This document shows, piece by piece, positions 48,665 to 60,389 of a DNA stretch of 64,000 nt. Each line of letters opens with the position of its first letter. Position 1 is the stretch's first letter. Under the pieces are notes generated by a model. That model was not told the origin of the DNA. It made no database searches and saw only the letters and a list, made by a program, of their open reading frames with translations. The translations under genes were made by a program, and so were the position numbers. The stretch comes from Camellia lanceoleosa (taxonomy: Eukaryota > Streptophyta > Magnoliopsida > Ericales > Theaceae), in contig CM045763.1 of NCBI GenBank assembly GCA_025200525.1, forward strand, positions 124,001 to 188,000, read 5' to 3'.

Positions 48665-51356
48665 TGTAGACCGCCCGAACTACGCTCCGCGCGCGAATTG
48701 TAGTTGTAGCTAGTATAGTTCGGACTCCTGTCATGGTTCTAAATCTAATCTTACAAAGTGCAATGTAAGACTGATAAATCACCAAAGAATCCAAATTCGG
48801 CAAATCGTTTTGGAAAATCGATTTTAATCAAAAAGCACCAAACATGGACTGTTTTGCCCGATTTTAGAGTCGCCGCCTAAATATTTTATTTTGGAGAAAT
48901 TTAAGAAACCCTAACTCGTGCCTAAAGCCACGTGTCCGTCATCACCAAAGTTGCCTCGGCTCGGGAACTTGGGTACATTAGGGAAAGGTTCTGAAATGAG
49001 CACCCCTACTTGCCTGATCAAAGGATTGGCCTCTACTAAACATGATATGTTGTTTTTGAAAACACATGTGTTCTTATTCCGGTTATCATTCTAGCTTTGC
49101 TACGTGATGCGCACAGCACACAAGTATAGACTAAATCACTCAATTTGGAACAAAACATCCGATGTTTGTTTTTCAAAAATGGTTTGAAAGTGCTACTCGC
49201 AAGTAGGCTAAGACGCGGATTTGCCACCCTTAAGTGGGCTTAGAAAACAACATTATTTTTTTACTCTGCAAAGTGGGCTTAAAATGCACATTTTGATGAA
49301 TTGTTCCAATTCAAGCAATGAAGCCTTCATCCATAGGCATTCATGCAGTTAAACACTTAAGCAGTTAGCCTTATGGCAAGCATGCTAAACATGGCAACGC
49401 TTACACACATGCAAGGATGCTAAAGCGTAAACACTCACAGTGTACTCTGAGCTAAAACAGAAGATAGTTAGTAATTATGTATGATCCTAGCTATGTTAAG
49501 ATGCATAATGCAACACATGCAAAAATGCGACTAAAATAGGCTCGGCTATCTAAAATGGCATATGAATGCAACACTTGATAACATGCTCTGAAACACGTAT
49601 TCAAGAAAGTGTATTGAAATACAATGCAGTTTGAATGATGCGCTGAGCCTGGTGCATGCAAGACAAAATGAATGATACACACATGCAAACATAAGTATGG
49701 TAATTGAAGCATGCACTAAAACTAACCACCGAAAGTTGATAAGTAAAAGGGAGAAAGAAGTGGGATTGGAAGACATGCATCACACATACACACACTTATT
49801 ACAAAATTTTCCCTCTCGACAGAGGGTTCGAATGAAACGAAAGCTAACTAGCTACGCTAATTAAGCTAACTATTACGAACCAACTAATTAACTAACTATT
49901 CTAGCTAATTAATTATTACAAACCAAATTAAACTAATTAATTACAAAAGATGTAATTAACTATAACTAGCTAGTAAAGTAGTAAAATGGCCTCGCGGGCG
50001 AGGCAGGCATGCATGCTCGGTCGCGTCCTCCCGGAAATCCACTATCTTACCTCTAAATGCCTCTGTTTGCACTCTTTTGGACTTTTGAACATTATGCCAA
50101 CTTCCAGAATGCTTTTATCTGATCTCAAGAACACTTTGAGAGCTCATCAGCCAGAGATGGTGGCCATCGGCCAGTAATGATGGTCGGTCGGCTAGATTTG
50201 GTGGCCGGTCGGCTGGGAGATGTGGCCGGCTGGCCACTGCTTCCCTGAATTTCCTCTTTTTGCTGCAACAGAGCACAAACAGAGGCATGACAGTGTATTT
50301 GCAAGGGAATGTGTGTGCAACCACACCCCTTATCATGTCTCAAGCTCAAAGTAGTGTAGTGCTCGGCTCTCAAGCCATCAATCACGCATCTCGATGCATG
50401 ATGGCCAAGGAGTCAAGCTTGCACAATGTTAATGAATGCATAAATAACACATAGGACTCGATGAACCTCCACCTTATCATACATGATCAAAGGTGTCAGT
50501 GACCTAAGGAATGAGGCGCGTTTCATCACTTTGAGTATGAAACGTTCCTCGTTCCTCATGTTTGGACCAACATCTGATCCAAACACAATGCAATACAACA
50601 CACATGCAAACAACATTCTATGCAAACCACATGCTAATCTTGACATGCTAAGATAGTATGCATAAGACTTTTAACATGCAAAGAATGTATGCATGGCATG
50701 TTTAGGAGTTAAGGCATCAAGGCAAATGAAGTGTATCACACATGAAGCATGTACTATAATGCTCAAATGGTCAAACCAACCCTGGACAGAGGTCATGCAT
50801 GCCAAAACAGTGGCCAATACTCAACAAAACTTAGGCACGAAAAGCAAGGAATGCATACTCAACTCATGGTTCACAAGCAAGGCATAAAAGCACAACTCTT
50901 AAATGCAATTAAAGAGTGACATGCATGAGAATATGGAAATGCTATATGCTCTGAAATCAAGTGTTTAATGATGCCAAATCACACAAACACCACAAGTGAG
51001 GCATGCTAGAAGGCTCAAAACTCAAAACTAGCCTAGGCACTTACACCATAGCCATATCAAGCAAGCCCCAAAGGGCCAAGATGACTCAAAACAGTCCCAA
51101 GGCAGGTCAAAACAATGCCAAAACATGCATGGAGTAGAGCTAACACATGTTAGAATGAGAGGCATAAAGCATGACGTATGCAAGGCCAATGAGCATGATT
51201 ACACTACACTTACCAAAACCAAGCATGAGGTGACTTCACCAATAAAAATTAGAGTTATAACATGATAAAATAACACCAAAAACATGTTGAGATAGCAGCC
51301 CGAAAGCTTAGGCAAACATGCATGCCAATTGGCTCATGATTGAGGCACAAAACATA

Positions 51357-51533
51357 GAGTCCGAATCCCCTCCTTGCAACTCCTCCTTGCAATCCTCCTT
51401 GCAATGGCTGACATCAACTGTTGCAACATCCAACAGTCATAAAAAAAAAAATAAATTGAAATCAGTCGTTGGATGTTGCAACGGCTGATCTCAGCCATTG
51501 CAATGAGGATTGCAAGAAGGGGATCCCAACTCC
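51357..51533. mobile_element. Small foldback (MITE-like) inverted repeat
   Basis: Arms of about 75-80 bp (51357-51440 and 51458-51533) are imperfect reverse complements, including TTGCAATGGCTGA and TTGCAACATCCAAC, around an A-rich loop of about 17 bp. It has no coding capacity. No certain target duplication, and I did not find it at the matching place in the solo LTR, so insertion is likely but the superfamily is unknown. Confidence 0.6.
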
Positions 51534-51565
51534 AAAGCATAGCCTTCCAAAAGCATTGAAAGAGA

Positions 51566-51570
51566 GAAGC
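51566..51570. repeat. Left target site duplication of the chromovirus
   Basis: GAAGC; identical to 60385-60389. Confidence 0.8.
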
Positions 51571-53677
51571 TGTCACGCCCCCTAAACCTGCCCCCTAAAA
51601 GTCCGGGCATGACCTTAACAAAAACAGACAGAATAACCTATTTGGTATAACATTTGGGGGCCTGAACGGAAGCATTGTAATTAATTAATAAAGAACAGAC
51701 GCATCCATTGAGCAACTACCAAAAACCAGGATCAACTTAACATTTAACGTAAAGTACCATGCACACAAAATGAGGTTACAAAAACATTTACAAATTAGCC
51801 TAAGTCTTAGGCATACAAAACAATAGATACAACGTCCCTGACCAGAACGTGAATACCAAAATTACATATATAAAACCAACTGGTCTAATATGCAAGGGTT
51901 TCTTCCAGTGCCTGGTTAAACTTAAGCTGGCAAAAATGCATGAAGCATGCTAGATCGGCTCCCCAAGCTGGTTCCTACAGAATCAGACAATTTACAGAAT
52001 GAGACAAGCTCAGTGGATAATAGTACGCAGTAATAAAATCACAATGTACAATAGCATATGTACCAAAATCAATACTGAGATAACAGATTGACCCATTGGT
52101 CCAGGTAGCCTTGCGGCTCGCCAGTAGCCTTTTAAGACAGATAGCCTTCGGCTCGGGTAGCCTTCGGACAGATAGCCTTTTCTCGTGTAGCCTTCGGCAC
52201 AGATAGCCTTTTCGGGTAGCCTTTCGCCAGATAGCCTTTCGGCACAGGTAGCCTTTCGGCACAACAGGTAGCCTTTCGGCACAACAGGTAGCCTTTCGGC
52301 ACAACAGGTATACAGATATAGTTCTCACTTTCATTTTCAGATCAGTACATAATTACAAACATGTCTTACAGAACAGATACATAAATGTATGTGTAATGCA
52401 CTATTACTCACAGTGTTGTGGTGGCGTATGAGTTCCTTCTGGAGTGTGCCCTGCACACAACATATCTAATAAATTAGTATTCTCTTAAAAATCCATTCAT
52501 ATGCCTTCATACTTATATGAAGTCATAACCTCTTAAAATTCATCAGAAAAGAATATCCTAATAACACCAAAGAGTCCAAAGATGAAGAATGTAACAAAAC
52601 ATATTTTTCTCGGGTCAGGTCCCTACGCCGAAGCGTAGATTTGTCCGGCCGAGCGACAAGGCAATTTTGCCAAAAATATGGATGGTCGATTTCGGCCGAG
52701 CTGCATTCCACGCCGGCGTGCAAAGGTAATTTCTGCGTAAAACTGGCGGAGGTGTAATTCTACGCCGGCGGACCTAACCTACGCCGAGGCATTCTCAACC
52801 CAAATTCTGGGCAGCCGAGTTCCAACACAAAAATCATCAATCAAACCCAATTTTTCATAGATTCAAAGATCAAATTCATGCAACACACTCATCTAACAAC
52901 CCCAAAACATGAATCTAAGCTTAATCATACCAATTGAAACCAAGTTAGAGTTTTGTCACGTCAACACTTCCACAAATTCAATCTAACTTCACATTCTTCA
53001 AACATATTGCATGATTTCAACATATATACATGGATTGATGCTATAATTCAAAGATTTAAGTATATCTTTATTCAATACTCAAATTATTGCCAACATGTTC
53101 AAATGGTAAGAAACCCTAGTGAATCAAACATGGATTATCCATCAATCATACAACCATGAGCTAAGATTCTTGGAGATTAAGCTAGAATTCAATTACCTTT
53201 GAATAAATCACCCAAATCAACAAGTTGAATAGTATCCTTAATGACCCACGAAATTTCCCCCAAATTCTCTCCTCCTTTCTCTCTTTTTCCTTCTCTCAAA
53301 AGTGACCCACGTTTTGATCACACTCCACAAGACTTAAGTGATAAAATATATATATAAGGCTCATATAAGACGAAATTGAATCGTTTAAGGATGCCGAAAT
53401 GAAAATTCTACAGAAAATCCCATTATAGCTTAAAAATCATGTAGATTCCAAATACCAAATCAATTTCTGCAAATTAAATCTCTAAGGTGCTCAATTTCGG
53501 ATTTAAGTAATTCAAATGTGACAGATAGAGTTTTAATTCAACAGATGGAATTTCATTTTGCTAAGTCTCATGCACTTTTACTATATTTTCACATAGGTTT
53601 CCACAATAAACATTCAAAAACATCAAACAGGTGATTGAAAAGATAACAGAATCAGATACGAGGGTCGGGGCGTTACA
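51571..53677 (-). mobile_element. 3' LTR of the chromovirus (2107 bp)
   Basis: In element sense it runs TGTAACGCCCC (53677) to GGGGGCGTGACA (51571). A TATA-like ATATATATAT tract is at about 53346-53357. A minisatellite with 20-bp units (GGTAGCCTTTCGGCACAACA) occupies about 52107-52312. Much of it is nearly identical to the partner LTR. Differences concentrate in the minisatellite, the CCGGCG-rich stretch at 52610-52810 and the outer edge. Confidence 0.93.
52107..52312. repeat. Minisatellite inside the chromovirus 3' LTR
   Basis: Tandem units around GTAGCCTTTCGGCAC, spaced 16-21 bp, with three clean 20-bp units at the right end and degraded units on the left. The other LTR has a differently organised array at 58839-59024. 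Frames read through it (51975-52334) are artefacts of the repeat. Confidence 0.85.
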
Positions 53678-53690
53678 CTCTTCCCCCCTC
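53678..53690 (-). other. Polypurine tract of the chromovirus
   Basis: On the minus strand GAGGGGGGAAGAG abuts the LTR start TGTAACGCC. This fixes the orientation of the element. Confidence 0.85.
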
Positions 53691-53723
53691 ATTTAAGTTT
53701 GGTCCTCCAAACTTGTTTTTACC

Positions 53724-54128
53724 TTAGGACGAAAACAGATACGGATATTGATTTCGCATTTCCTCCTCTTTTTCCCAAGTTGCCTCAGTTCCATAGTGCT
53801 CTTGCCATTCCACTTTCACCATTGGGATTTCCCGGTTCCTTAACTGTTTCACCTGACGGTCCAGAATTCGAAGCGGTTTTTCTTCGTATGTTAACTTATC
53901 GGTTAACTCAATCTGATGATAGTCAATGATATGGGATGGATCCGGAAGGTACTCTCGGAGCATAGAAACATGAAATACATTGTGAACCTGACTCAGGTGT
54001 GGCGGGAGGGCGACTCGGTAGGCTACTGACCCAACTTTCTGCAAAATCTGGAAGGGGCCGACATATCGGGGTGTTAGCTTACCCTTCTTTCCAAATCTTG
54101 GGTGGCCTTTCATTGGTGTGACTTTCAC
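53724..54128 (-). pseudogene. Integrase C-terminal region with chromodomain-like tail
   Basis: 134 codons. It begins in the GKLTPRYVGPF block, continues through HNVFHVSMLREYLPDPSH, and ends with EWQEHYGTEATWEKEEEM, the chromodomain-like segment of chromovirus integrases that guides insertion into heterochromatin. Chromodomain targeting fits a nested position inside repeat DNA. The frame is separated from the integrase core by a break near 54128-54233. Confidence 0.85.
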
Positions 54129-54232
54129 AAAGACATGACTGCTCTCATCAAATTCTAAATTTCGTCATATCGTTATCGAGTAACTCTTACACTGCTTTGA
54201 GCGGTCCACTTTCCCTAATAATCTTCACCTTT

Positions 54233-55345
54233 TCAAGAGTTAATTGAACAAGTTCCTACTAACAAAGGCCTATCTCCCACCTCGGCCCAGCACACAGGTG
54301 AGCGACACGGTCTCCCGTACAGAGCTTCATAAGGTGCCATTTGAATACTCGAATGGTAGCTATTATTATACGCAAATTCAATCAGCGATAAATGAGTTTC
54401 CCAACTTTCCTGAAAATCCAGCACACACATTCAGAGCATATCTTCTAGAGTCTGTATTGTTCTTTCGGATTGACCGTCACCGGGGTGGAAAGTCAGATCA
54501 ACTTTCATTCTGTACCCATTGCTTCTTGCAAGCTTTGCCAAAACTGAGACAAACTTCGGATCCCTATCTGATACAATGGAGACCGGAATACCATGAAGTC
54601 TCACAATTTCATCTATATAAAGCACCGCCAATTTATCTGCATTATACTGAGTCTTTACTGGCAGGAAGTGAGCAGACTTGGTTAATCGGTCCACAATGAC
54701 CCAAATTGAATTCATACCTCGGGGAGTCCGTGGTAACCCCACAACAAAATCCATTGTCAAATGTTCCCATTTCCACTCCGGTACAGGAAGAGGCTGCAAC
54801 AAACCGGCAGGTTTTTGATGCTCCGCTTTTACTTGTTGGCATTGTAAGCATTTAGAAACAAATTCCGCGATCTCCCTTTTCATACCCGGCCACCAAAAGT
54901 TGCACTTCAAATCTCGGTACATCTTGGTACTCCCTGGATGTACTGTGAACCTTGAGGTATGTGCATCCTCCATTAATTTCTGCTTAAGGTTTAACACGTT
55001 GGGGACACATATTCGATCTTGGAACTTAAGCACCGAATCTACTAAATTGAATCCCACCTTCGGATTTGTTCCCAGTTCATCACAAATCTTCTTTAGAGCT
55101 TCATCTTCTGCTTGATGCGATTTAATTTCTTCGAGTAAGGTCGGTTGGACCATCACTGTTGCCATTAAAGCTTCTTGTCCTTGTAGTACTAAGTCTACTC
55201 CCATTTTATCCAATTCAATCATCAATTCCTTTTTCTCTGTAACTAAACTTGCCAAAATCCCTGCACTTTTCCGACTAAGCGCATCGGCAATCAGTATTGG
55301 CTTTACCAGATGGTAATGGATTCGTAGATCATAATCTTTAAGCAA
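54233..55345 (-). pseudogene. Integrase core, one in-frame stop
   Basis: Frame open from 55345 to 54434, then a TGA at 54433-54431, then open to 54233. It includes the end of RNase H (ADALSRK), a zinc-binding region (HPGSTKMYRDL with CLQC), and the DDE core: Asp in LTMDFVVGLP, Asp in IVSDRDPKF, Glu in GQSERTIQTLEDML. The TGA falls where related integrases have an Arg codon, consistent with CGA-to-TGA deamination. The end after 54233 is frameshifted. Confidence 0.9.
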
Positions 55346-55514
55346 CTCTAGCCACCTTCATTGTCGATATTCAAATTTCTTTTTGGGTGAAAAGATACTT
55401 GAGACTCTTGTGGTCCCAGATAGACTTCACAAAGTTGTACCATAAAGATAGTGTCGCCATATTTTTAAAGCAAACACTACCGCCAAATTTCAAGGTCGTA
55501 TGGGATAGTTTTTC

Positions 55515-55811
55515 TCATGGGGTTTCAATTGCCGAGAAGCATAAGCAATAACTCTTCCGCTTTTGCATCAATACACAACCAAGCCCTTTGTGTGAAGCAT
55601 CATCAGAATTACAAATCCTCTCGTCTCCGGATGGTAAGGCCAAAACGGTCTTGTTGTCAACTTTGTCTTTAATTCTGAAAGCGACTCGTTCCTCGACCAA
55701 ATAAATGCAATTCCCTTCGTCAATTGTGTAAGAGGCACGAATTTTGGAAAAATCTTGAACGAATCTCCCAGAATAACCACCATCCCATAAAATCACAAGA
55801 CTTCGCCACAT
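55515..55811 (-). pseudogene. RT thumb / RNase H fragment
   Basis: Contains a decayed connection region ([15 protein letters not shown]) and the RNase H start with VLALPSGDERICNSDDASHKGLGCVLMQK, where the first catalytic Asp lies in the SDDAS motif. Overlaps the RT fragment in another frame and is cut off near 55515; the rest of RNase H up to 55345 is in broken frames. Confidence 0.85.
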
Positions 55812-56213
55812 TGGTCGGGGTTGGCCAGTTTACGATGGCCTCAACCTTGCTCGGATCAACGGAAACTCCCTCTTTAGTGATAACATGTCCCAAAAATGTC
55901 ACCTCTGATAGCCAAAATTCACATTTCTTCAGTTTTCCATACAATTTCTTTTCCCGGAGGGTTTGGAGGATTAAACGAAGATGAATCTCATGAGCTTCCA
56001 TATTTTTCGAATAAATGAGGATATCATCAATGAAAACCACCACAAACTCATCCAAATAAGGCTTGAAAATACGGTTCATCAAATCCATGAAAGCTGCCGG
56101 TGCGTTAGTGACTCCAAATGGCATAACCAAAAATTCATAGTGGCCGTACCGGGTCCGAAAAGCTGTTTTCTCAACATCTTCAGCCTTGACCTTTAGTTGA
56201 TGGTATCCGCATC
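55720..56213 (-). pseudogene. Reverse transcriptase fragment
   Basis: Carries [18 protein letters not shown], then [18 protein letters not shown] and the catalytic FIDDILIYS motif, followed by [20 protein letters not shown]. The N-terminal RT part upstream (about 56213-56560) is recognisable only in shifting frames. A nonessential tail after about 55840 is out of frame. Confidence 0.9.
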
Positions 56214-56959
56214 AGATCAATTTTGGAGAAGACTTGAGCCCTCAAGTCGGGTCAAATAGATCATCAATTCTCATTAGCGGTACTTATTCTTAATTGTGAC
56301 TTTATTAAGCTCATGTAATCAATGCAAAGCCGAGTGTTCCATCTTTCTTCTTTACAAATAACACTGGTGCACCTCACGGAGATACACTCGGACGGATGAA
56401 TCCTTGTCTAATAAATCCTGAATCGCATTTTCGGTTCTTTCATTTCAACCGCGACATTCTATATGGAGTTTTTGAAATGGGTTGAGTGCCCGTACCACTT
56501 CAACAAGAACTCGATTTCACGGTCTATTAATCGCCTGGCGATTCTTCAGAAAGACATCCGAAAATCACAAACAACCGGAATTGCATCAATAGTTTTATTC
56601 TCTTTGGCCTTCCCGAACACTACATAAATACCCCGACATCCTTTCTCAATCAATTTGCAAGCCTTAGCCGCAGAGATTACATATGGTGGTGATGTCACTT
56701 GACCTTGGAAAATAGTTTCGATCAATCTTTAAGATGAAATTTAATTTGTTTTGCTAGGCGTCTATAGTAGCCCCGTATTCACCCAACCAATCCATCCCCA
56801 AAATAATATCAAATGAAGTCATATCAAGGGGACTAAGTTAGCATATACACGACATCTCCAATGAGAATTTCACATGTAGGATAAATGTATACGATCAAAG
56901 AAGTCCCCATAGGTGATGTAACACACAACACATAAGCTAATTCTACTTGAGTTTTTCTA

Positions 56960-57240
56960 AGTTCTTTGCAAATTGCTTTGACACAAAAGAACAGTAGAGC
57001 CGTAATCAAACAAAACATAAGCGTAATGGCCATAAACCATAAATGTACCGACACCACGGTTGTTGCATTCTCAGACATTTCTGGAACCAACGCAAATACC
57101 CTACCCTCGCCTCATGGTATCCTTACCATTGGTCGGTTTAATGATTTGGCACTTGGAGTCGGTGTAGACCCAATCGAACTTGTGGCGATCTTACTACCGG
57201 TTGTTGATTCCTTTGTGACAGTCCCTAATCGATGTCCTGC
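56960..57240 (-). pseudogene. Aspartic protease remnant
   Basis: In broken frames one can read RVFALVPEMSE, then GTFMVYGHYAYVLFDYGS, which has the place of the retroviral-type protease motif (Asp-Ser/Thr-Gly expected, here D-Y-G-S). The active-site motif is altered, so activity is unlikely. About 56560-56960 is degenerate pol linker. Confidence 0.55.
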
Positions 57241-57330
57241 TTACCGACCGAAAACATGCTCCAGCTTAACCGATGACAAACCCCACGATGTCGCAACCCA
57301 CATTCTAGACACACAGAGTTGAATTCGAGA
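57241..57330 (-). pseudogene. Gag zinc-knuckle remnant
   Basis: CLECGLRHRGVCH is readable in one frame and ACFRSVSRTSIRDCH in the next. Together they resemble the paired Cys/His knuckles of chromovirus Gag, split by a frameshift and missing one Cys and the usual Gly-His. Confidence 0.55.
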
Positions 57331-57612
57331 AGTCAGATTGGAAAAGTTTCTGAATTCTCGCTTTTTGTTTGGTGAAGTGGTTGATCCCTTAGACCATCGA
57401 GTATTTTGCCTCTTCCCTTCCATTCGTAAATCCGAGTCCGAGTAGCCAAATTTCCTTCTGCGATAACTGACGCTCCAAAACATCAACATACGTCGGTAAC
57501 TTCAACACATTGATCCGATCCTGAATAGCATTCCTCAATCCTCCTCAATTTCCGCTTTTTGTAATTCGTGTCTACCATGTGAGGTGCGAACGGGCCGATT
57601 CGCAAACCGGCT

Positions 57613-58122
57613 TCATACTACCACGCTTTTGTTTCCTTGTCTCAATGTTTCAAACTCCGTTACTTTCTTGTCTCGCATACTCTGGGGAAAATATTTGTCA
57701 TAGAATAACACTAAGAACCTGTCCCAAGTCAACTCAGGGTGCATTGTTCTGGTAAGCATCCACCACCTCCGCACCTCTTCTTCAAGCGTGAAAGCGGCAA
57801 GCTGCACTTTCTGAACTTCAGTACAAGGAAAGACTTCGAATAGTTTCTCTATCCCTAACACCCATGCCTCCGCCTTCATTGGTTCAATCCCCCCTTTAAA
57901 CGAAGGTGGTTTCATCTTTTTAAACTCCCTTGTCAGTGTAATCGTGCGGTCCTCGGCATGAATGTCTTGCATTGCAGGTGGAGGTACTGGTGGGGGTGGT
58001 GGCTGAGGTTGTTGTTGCTGTTGTTGTCGTAGAGTTTCAGCCATATCCCTCATCATTCTTTCCATCCTATCCAACCGTACTGAGGTAGCATCCTCTGGCT
58101 CGTCAGCCCTTGTTCTCACCAT
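57613..58122 (-). pseudogene. Gag capsid region
   Basis: ATG at 58122 opens a 169-codon frame with a charged coiled-coil start (RLDRMERMMRDMAETLRQQ), a Gln/Pro-rich linker (about 34-52), and a retrotransposon Gag domain: KPPSFKGG, WVLGIEKLFEVF, LEEEVRRWW, FYDKYFPQSMRDKK. The frame is lost at 57613, before the zinc knuckles. Its start lies about 190 nt inside the 5' LTR border, the expected leader distance. Confidence 0.88.
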
Positions 58123-58299
58123 AGTCTACAAAACAAATCATGCCAACATACACAAAGGTATACAAAATGCAATCATCAGCATTAGTGTTAGCAAAATCAT
58201 ATCACGTTGCTATCAATTCTCTTTTTTTTTCTTTACGATGCCTACTACCTTCTAGACACCCTAACGCTCAATGGATCAGTGTGTGAGATAGCAACTCGT

Positions 58300-58311
58300 G
58301 CTCTGATACCA
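58300..58311 (-). other. Primer binding site (initiator Met tRNA)
   Basis: Minus strand TGGTATCAGAGC, complementary to the 3' end of plant tRNA-iMet, lies 2 nt inside the 5' LTR border at 58314. This is the common primer site for plant Ty3/gypsy and Ty1/copia elements. Confidence 0.9.
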
Positions 58312-58313
58312 CT

Positions 58314-60384
58314 TGTCACGCCCCCTAAACCTGCCCCCTAAAAGTCCGGGCATGACCTTAACAAAAACAGACAGAATAACCTATTTGGTATAACATTTGG
58401 GGGCCTGAACGGAAGCATTGTAATTAATTAATAAAGAACAGACGCATCCATTGAGCAACTACCAAAAACCAGGATCAACTTAACATTTAACGTAAAGTAC
58501 CATGCACACAAAATGAGGTTACAAAAACATTTACAAATTAGCCTAAGTCTTAGGCATACAAAACAATAGATACAACGTCCCTGACCAGAACGTGAATACC
58601 AAAATTACATATATAAAACCAACTGGTCTAATATGCAAGGGTTTCTTCCAGTGCCTGGTTAAACTTAAGCTGGCAAAAATGCATGAAGCATGCTAGATCG
58701 GCTCCCAAGGTTCCTCTAATCAGACAATTTACAGAATGAGACAAGCTCAGTGAATAATAGTACGCAGTAATAAAATCACAATGTACAATAGCATATGTAC
58801 CAAAATCAATACTGAGATAACAGATTGACCCATTGGTCCAGGTAGCCTTGCGGCACAGATAGCCTTTCGGCTCAGGTAGCCTTACGGCACAGATAGCCTT
58901 TCGGCTCAGGTAGCCTTTCGGCACAGATAGCCTTTCGGCTCAGGTAGCCTTGCGGCACAACAGGTAGCCTTTCGGCACAACAGGTAGCCTTTCGGCACAA
59001 CAGGTAGCCTTTCGGCACAACAGGTATACAGATATAGTTCTCACTTTCATTTTCAGATCAGTACATAATTACAAACATGTCTTACAGAACAGATACATAA
59101 ATGTATGTGTAATGCACTATTACTCACAGTGTTGTGGTGGCGTATGAGTTCCTTCTGGAGTGTGCCCTGCACACAACATATCTAATAAATTAGTATTCTC
59201 TTAAAAATCCATTCATATGCCTTCATACTTATATGAAGTCATAACCTCTTAAAATTCATCAGAAAAGAATATCCTAATAACACCAAAGAGTCCAAAGATG
59301 AAGAATGTAACAAAACATATTTTCTCGTCAATGTCCCACGCTCGGCGTAGATTTGTCCGCCGGCGACAAAGGTAATTTTGCCAAAAATCTTGATGGTCGA
59401 TTTACAGCGGCCGATCCACGCCGGCGCATAAAGGCAATTTTTTGCGTAAAACTGGCTGGGAGGTGTAATTCTACGCTCGAGCGGACCTAACCTACGCCGG
59501 CGCACTCAACCCAAATTTCAAGCAGCCGAGTTCCAACACAAAAATCATCAATCAAACCCAATTTTTCATAGATTCAAAGATCAAATTCATGCAACACACT
59601 CATCTAACAACCCCAAAACATGAATCTAAGCTTAATCATACCAATTGAAACCAAGTTAGGAGTTTTGTCACGTCAACACTTCCACAAATTCAATCTAACT
59701 TCACATTCTTCAAACATATTGCATGATTTCAACATATATACATGGATTGATGCTATAATTCAAAGATTTAAGTATATCTTTATTCAATACTCAAATTATT
59801 GCCAACATGTTCAAATGGTAAGAAACCCTAGTGAATCAAACATGGATTATCCATCAATCATACAACCATGAGCTAAGATTCTTGGAGATTAAGCTAGAAT
59901 TCAATTACCTTTGAATAAATCACCCAAATCAACAAGTTGAATAGTATCCTTAATGACCCACGAAATTTCCCCCAAATTCTCTCCTCCTTTCTCTCTTTTT
60001 CCTTCTCTCAAAAGTGACCCACGTTTTGATCACACTCCACAAGACTTAAGTGATAAAATATATATATATAAGGCTCATATAAGACGAAATTGAATCGTTT
60101 AAGGATGCCGAAATGAAAATTCTACAGAAAATCCCATTATAGCTTAAAAATCATGTAGATTCCAAATACCAAATCAATTTCTGCAAATTAAATCTCTAAG
60201 GTGCTCAATTTCGGATTTAAGTAATTCAAATGTGATGATAGAGTTTTAATTCAATGATGGAATTTCATTTTGCTAAGTCTCATGCACTTTTACTATATTT
60301 TCACATAGGTTTCCACAATAAACATTCAAAACATCAAACAGTGATTGAAAAGATAATGTAATCGACATCGAGGTTAGGCGTTCT
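58314..60384 (-). mobile_element. 5' LTR of the chromovirus (2071 bp)
   Basis: Partner of 51571-53677. Its outer end is degraded (GGCGTTCT in place of GGCGTTACA). TATA-like (AT)n tract at about 60057-60070, two bases longer than in the other LTR. Confidence 0.92.
58839..59024. repeat. Minisatellite inside the chromovirus 5' LTR
   Basis: Alternating CACAGATAGCCTTTCGGCT and CAGGTAGCCTTTCGGCA units followed by four 20-bp ACAACA-containing units. The order differs from the 3' LTR array. Confidence 0.85.
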
Positions 60385-60389
60385 GAAGC
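60385..60389. repeat. Right target site duplication of the chromovirus
   Basis: GAAGC, matching 51566-51570. Confidence 0.8.

Larger units (their letters stand above)
51571..60384 (-). mobile_element. Nested Ty3/gypsy chromovirus, Tekay/Del-like, 8.8 kb
   Basis: Complete structure on the minus strand: 5' LTR 60384-58314, primer site, gag, protease, RT, RNase H, integrase, chromodomain-type tail, polypurine tract, 3' LTR 53677-51571, flanked by GAAGC duplications. Long LTRs beginning TGTAACGCCCC and the integrase C-terminal sequence fit the Tekay/Del chromoviruses. All coding parts carry frameshifts or stops, so it is not autonomous as written. Confidence 0.92.

Noticed and set aside
52953..53159. 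68-codon frame repeated at 59620-59871 as a conserved gene
   Set aside because: Both lie at the same place in the two LTRs of one element, so identity is explained by LTR duplication.
54244..54699. 151-codon plus-strand frame
   Set aside because: Antisense shadow of the integrase core on the minus strand.
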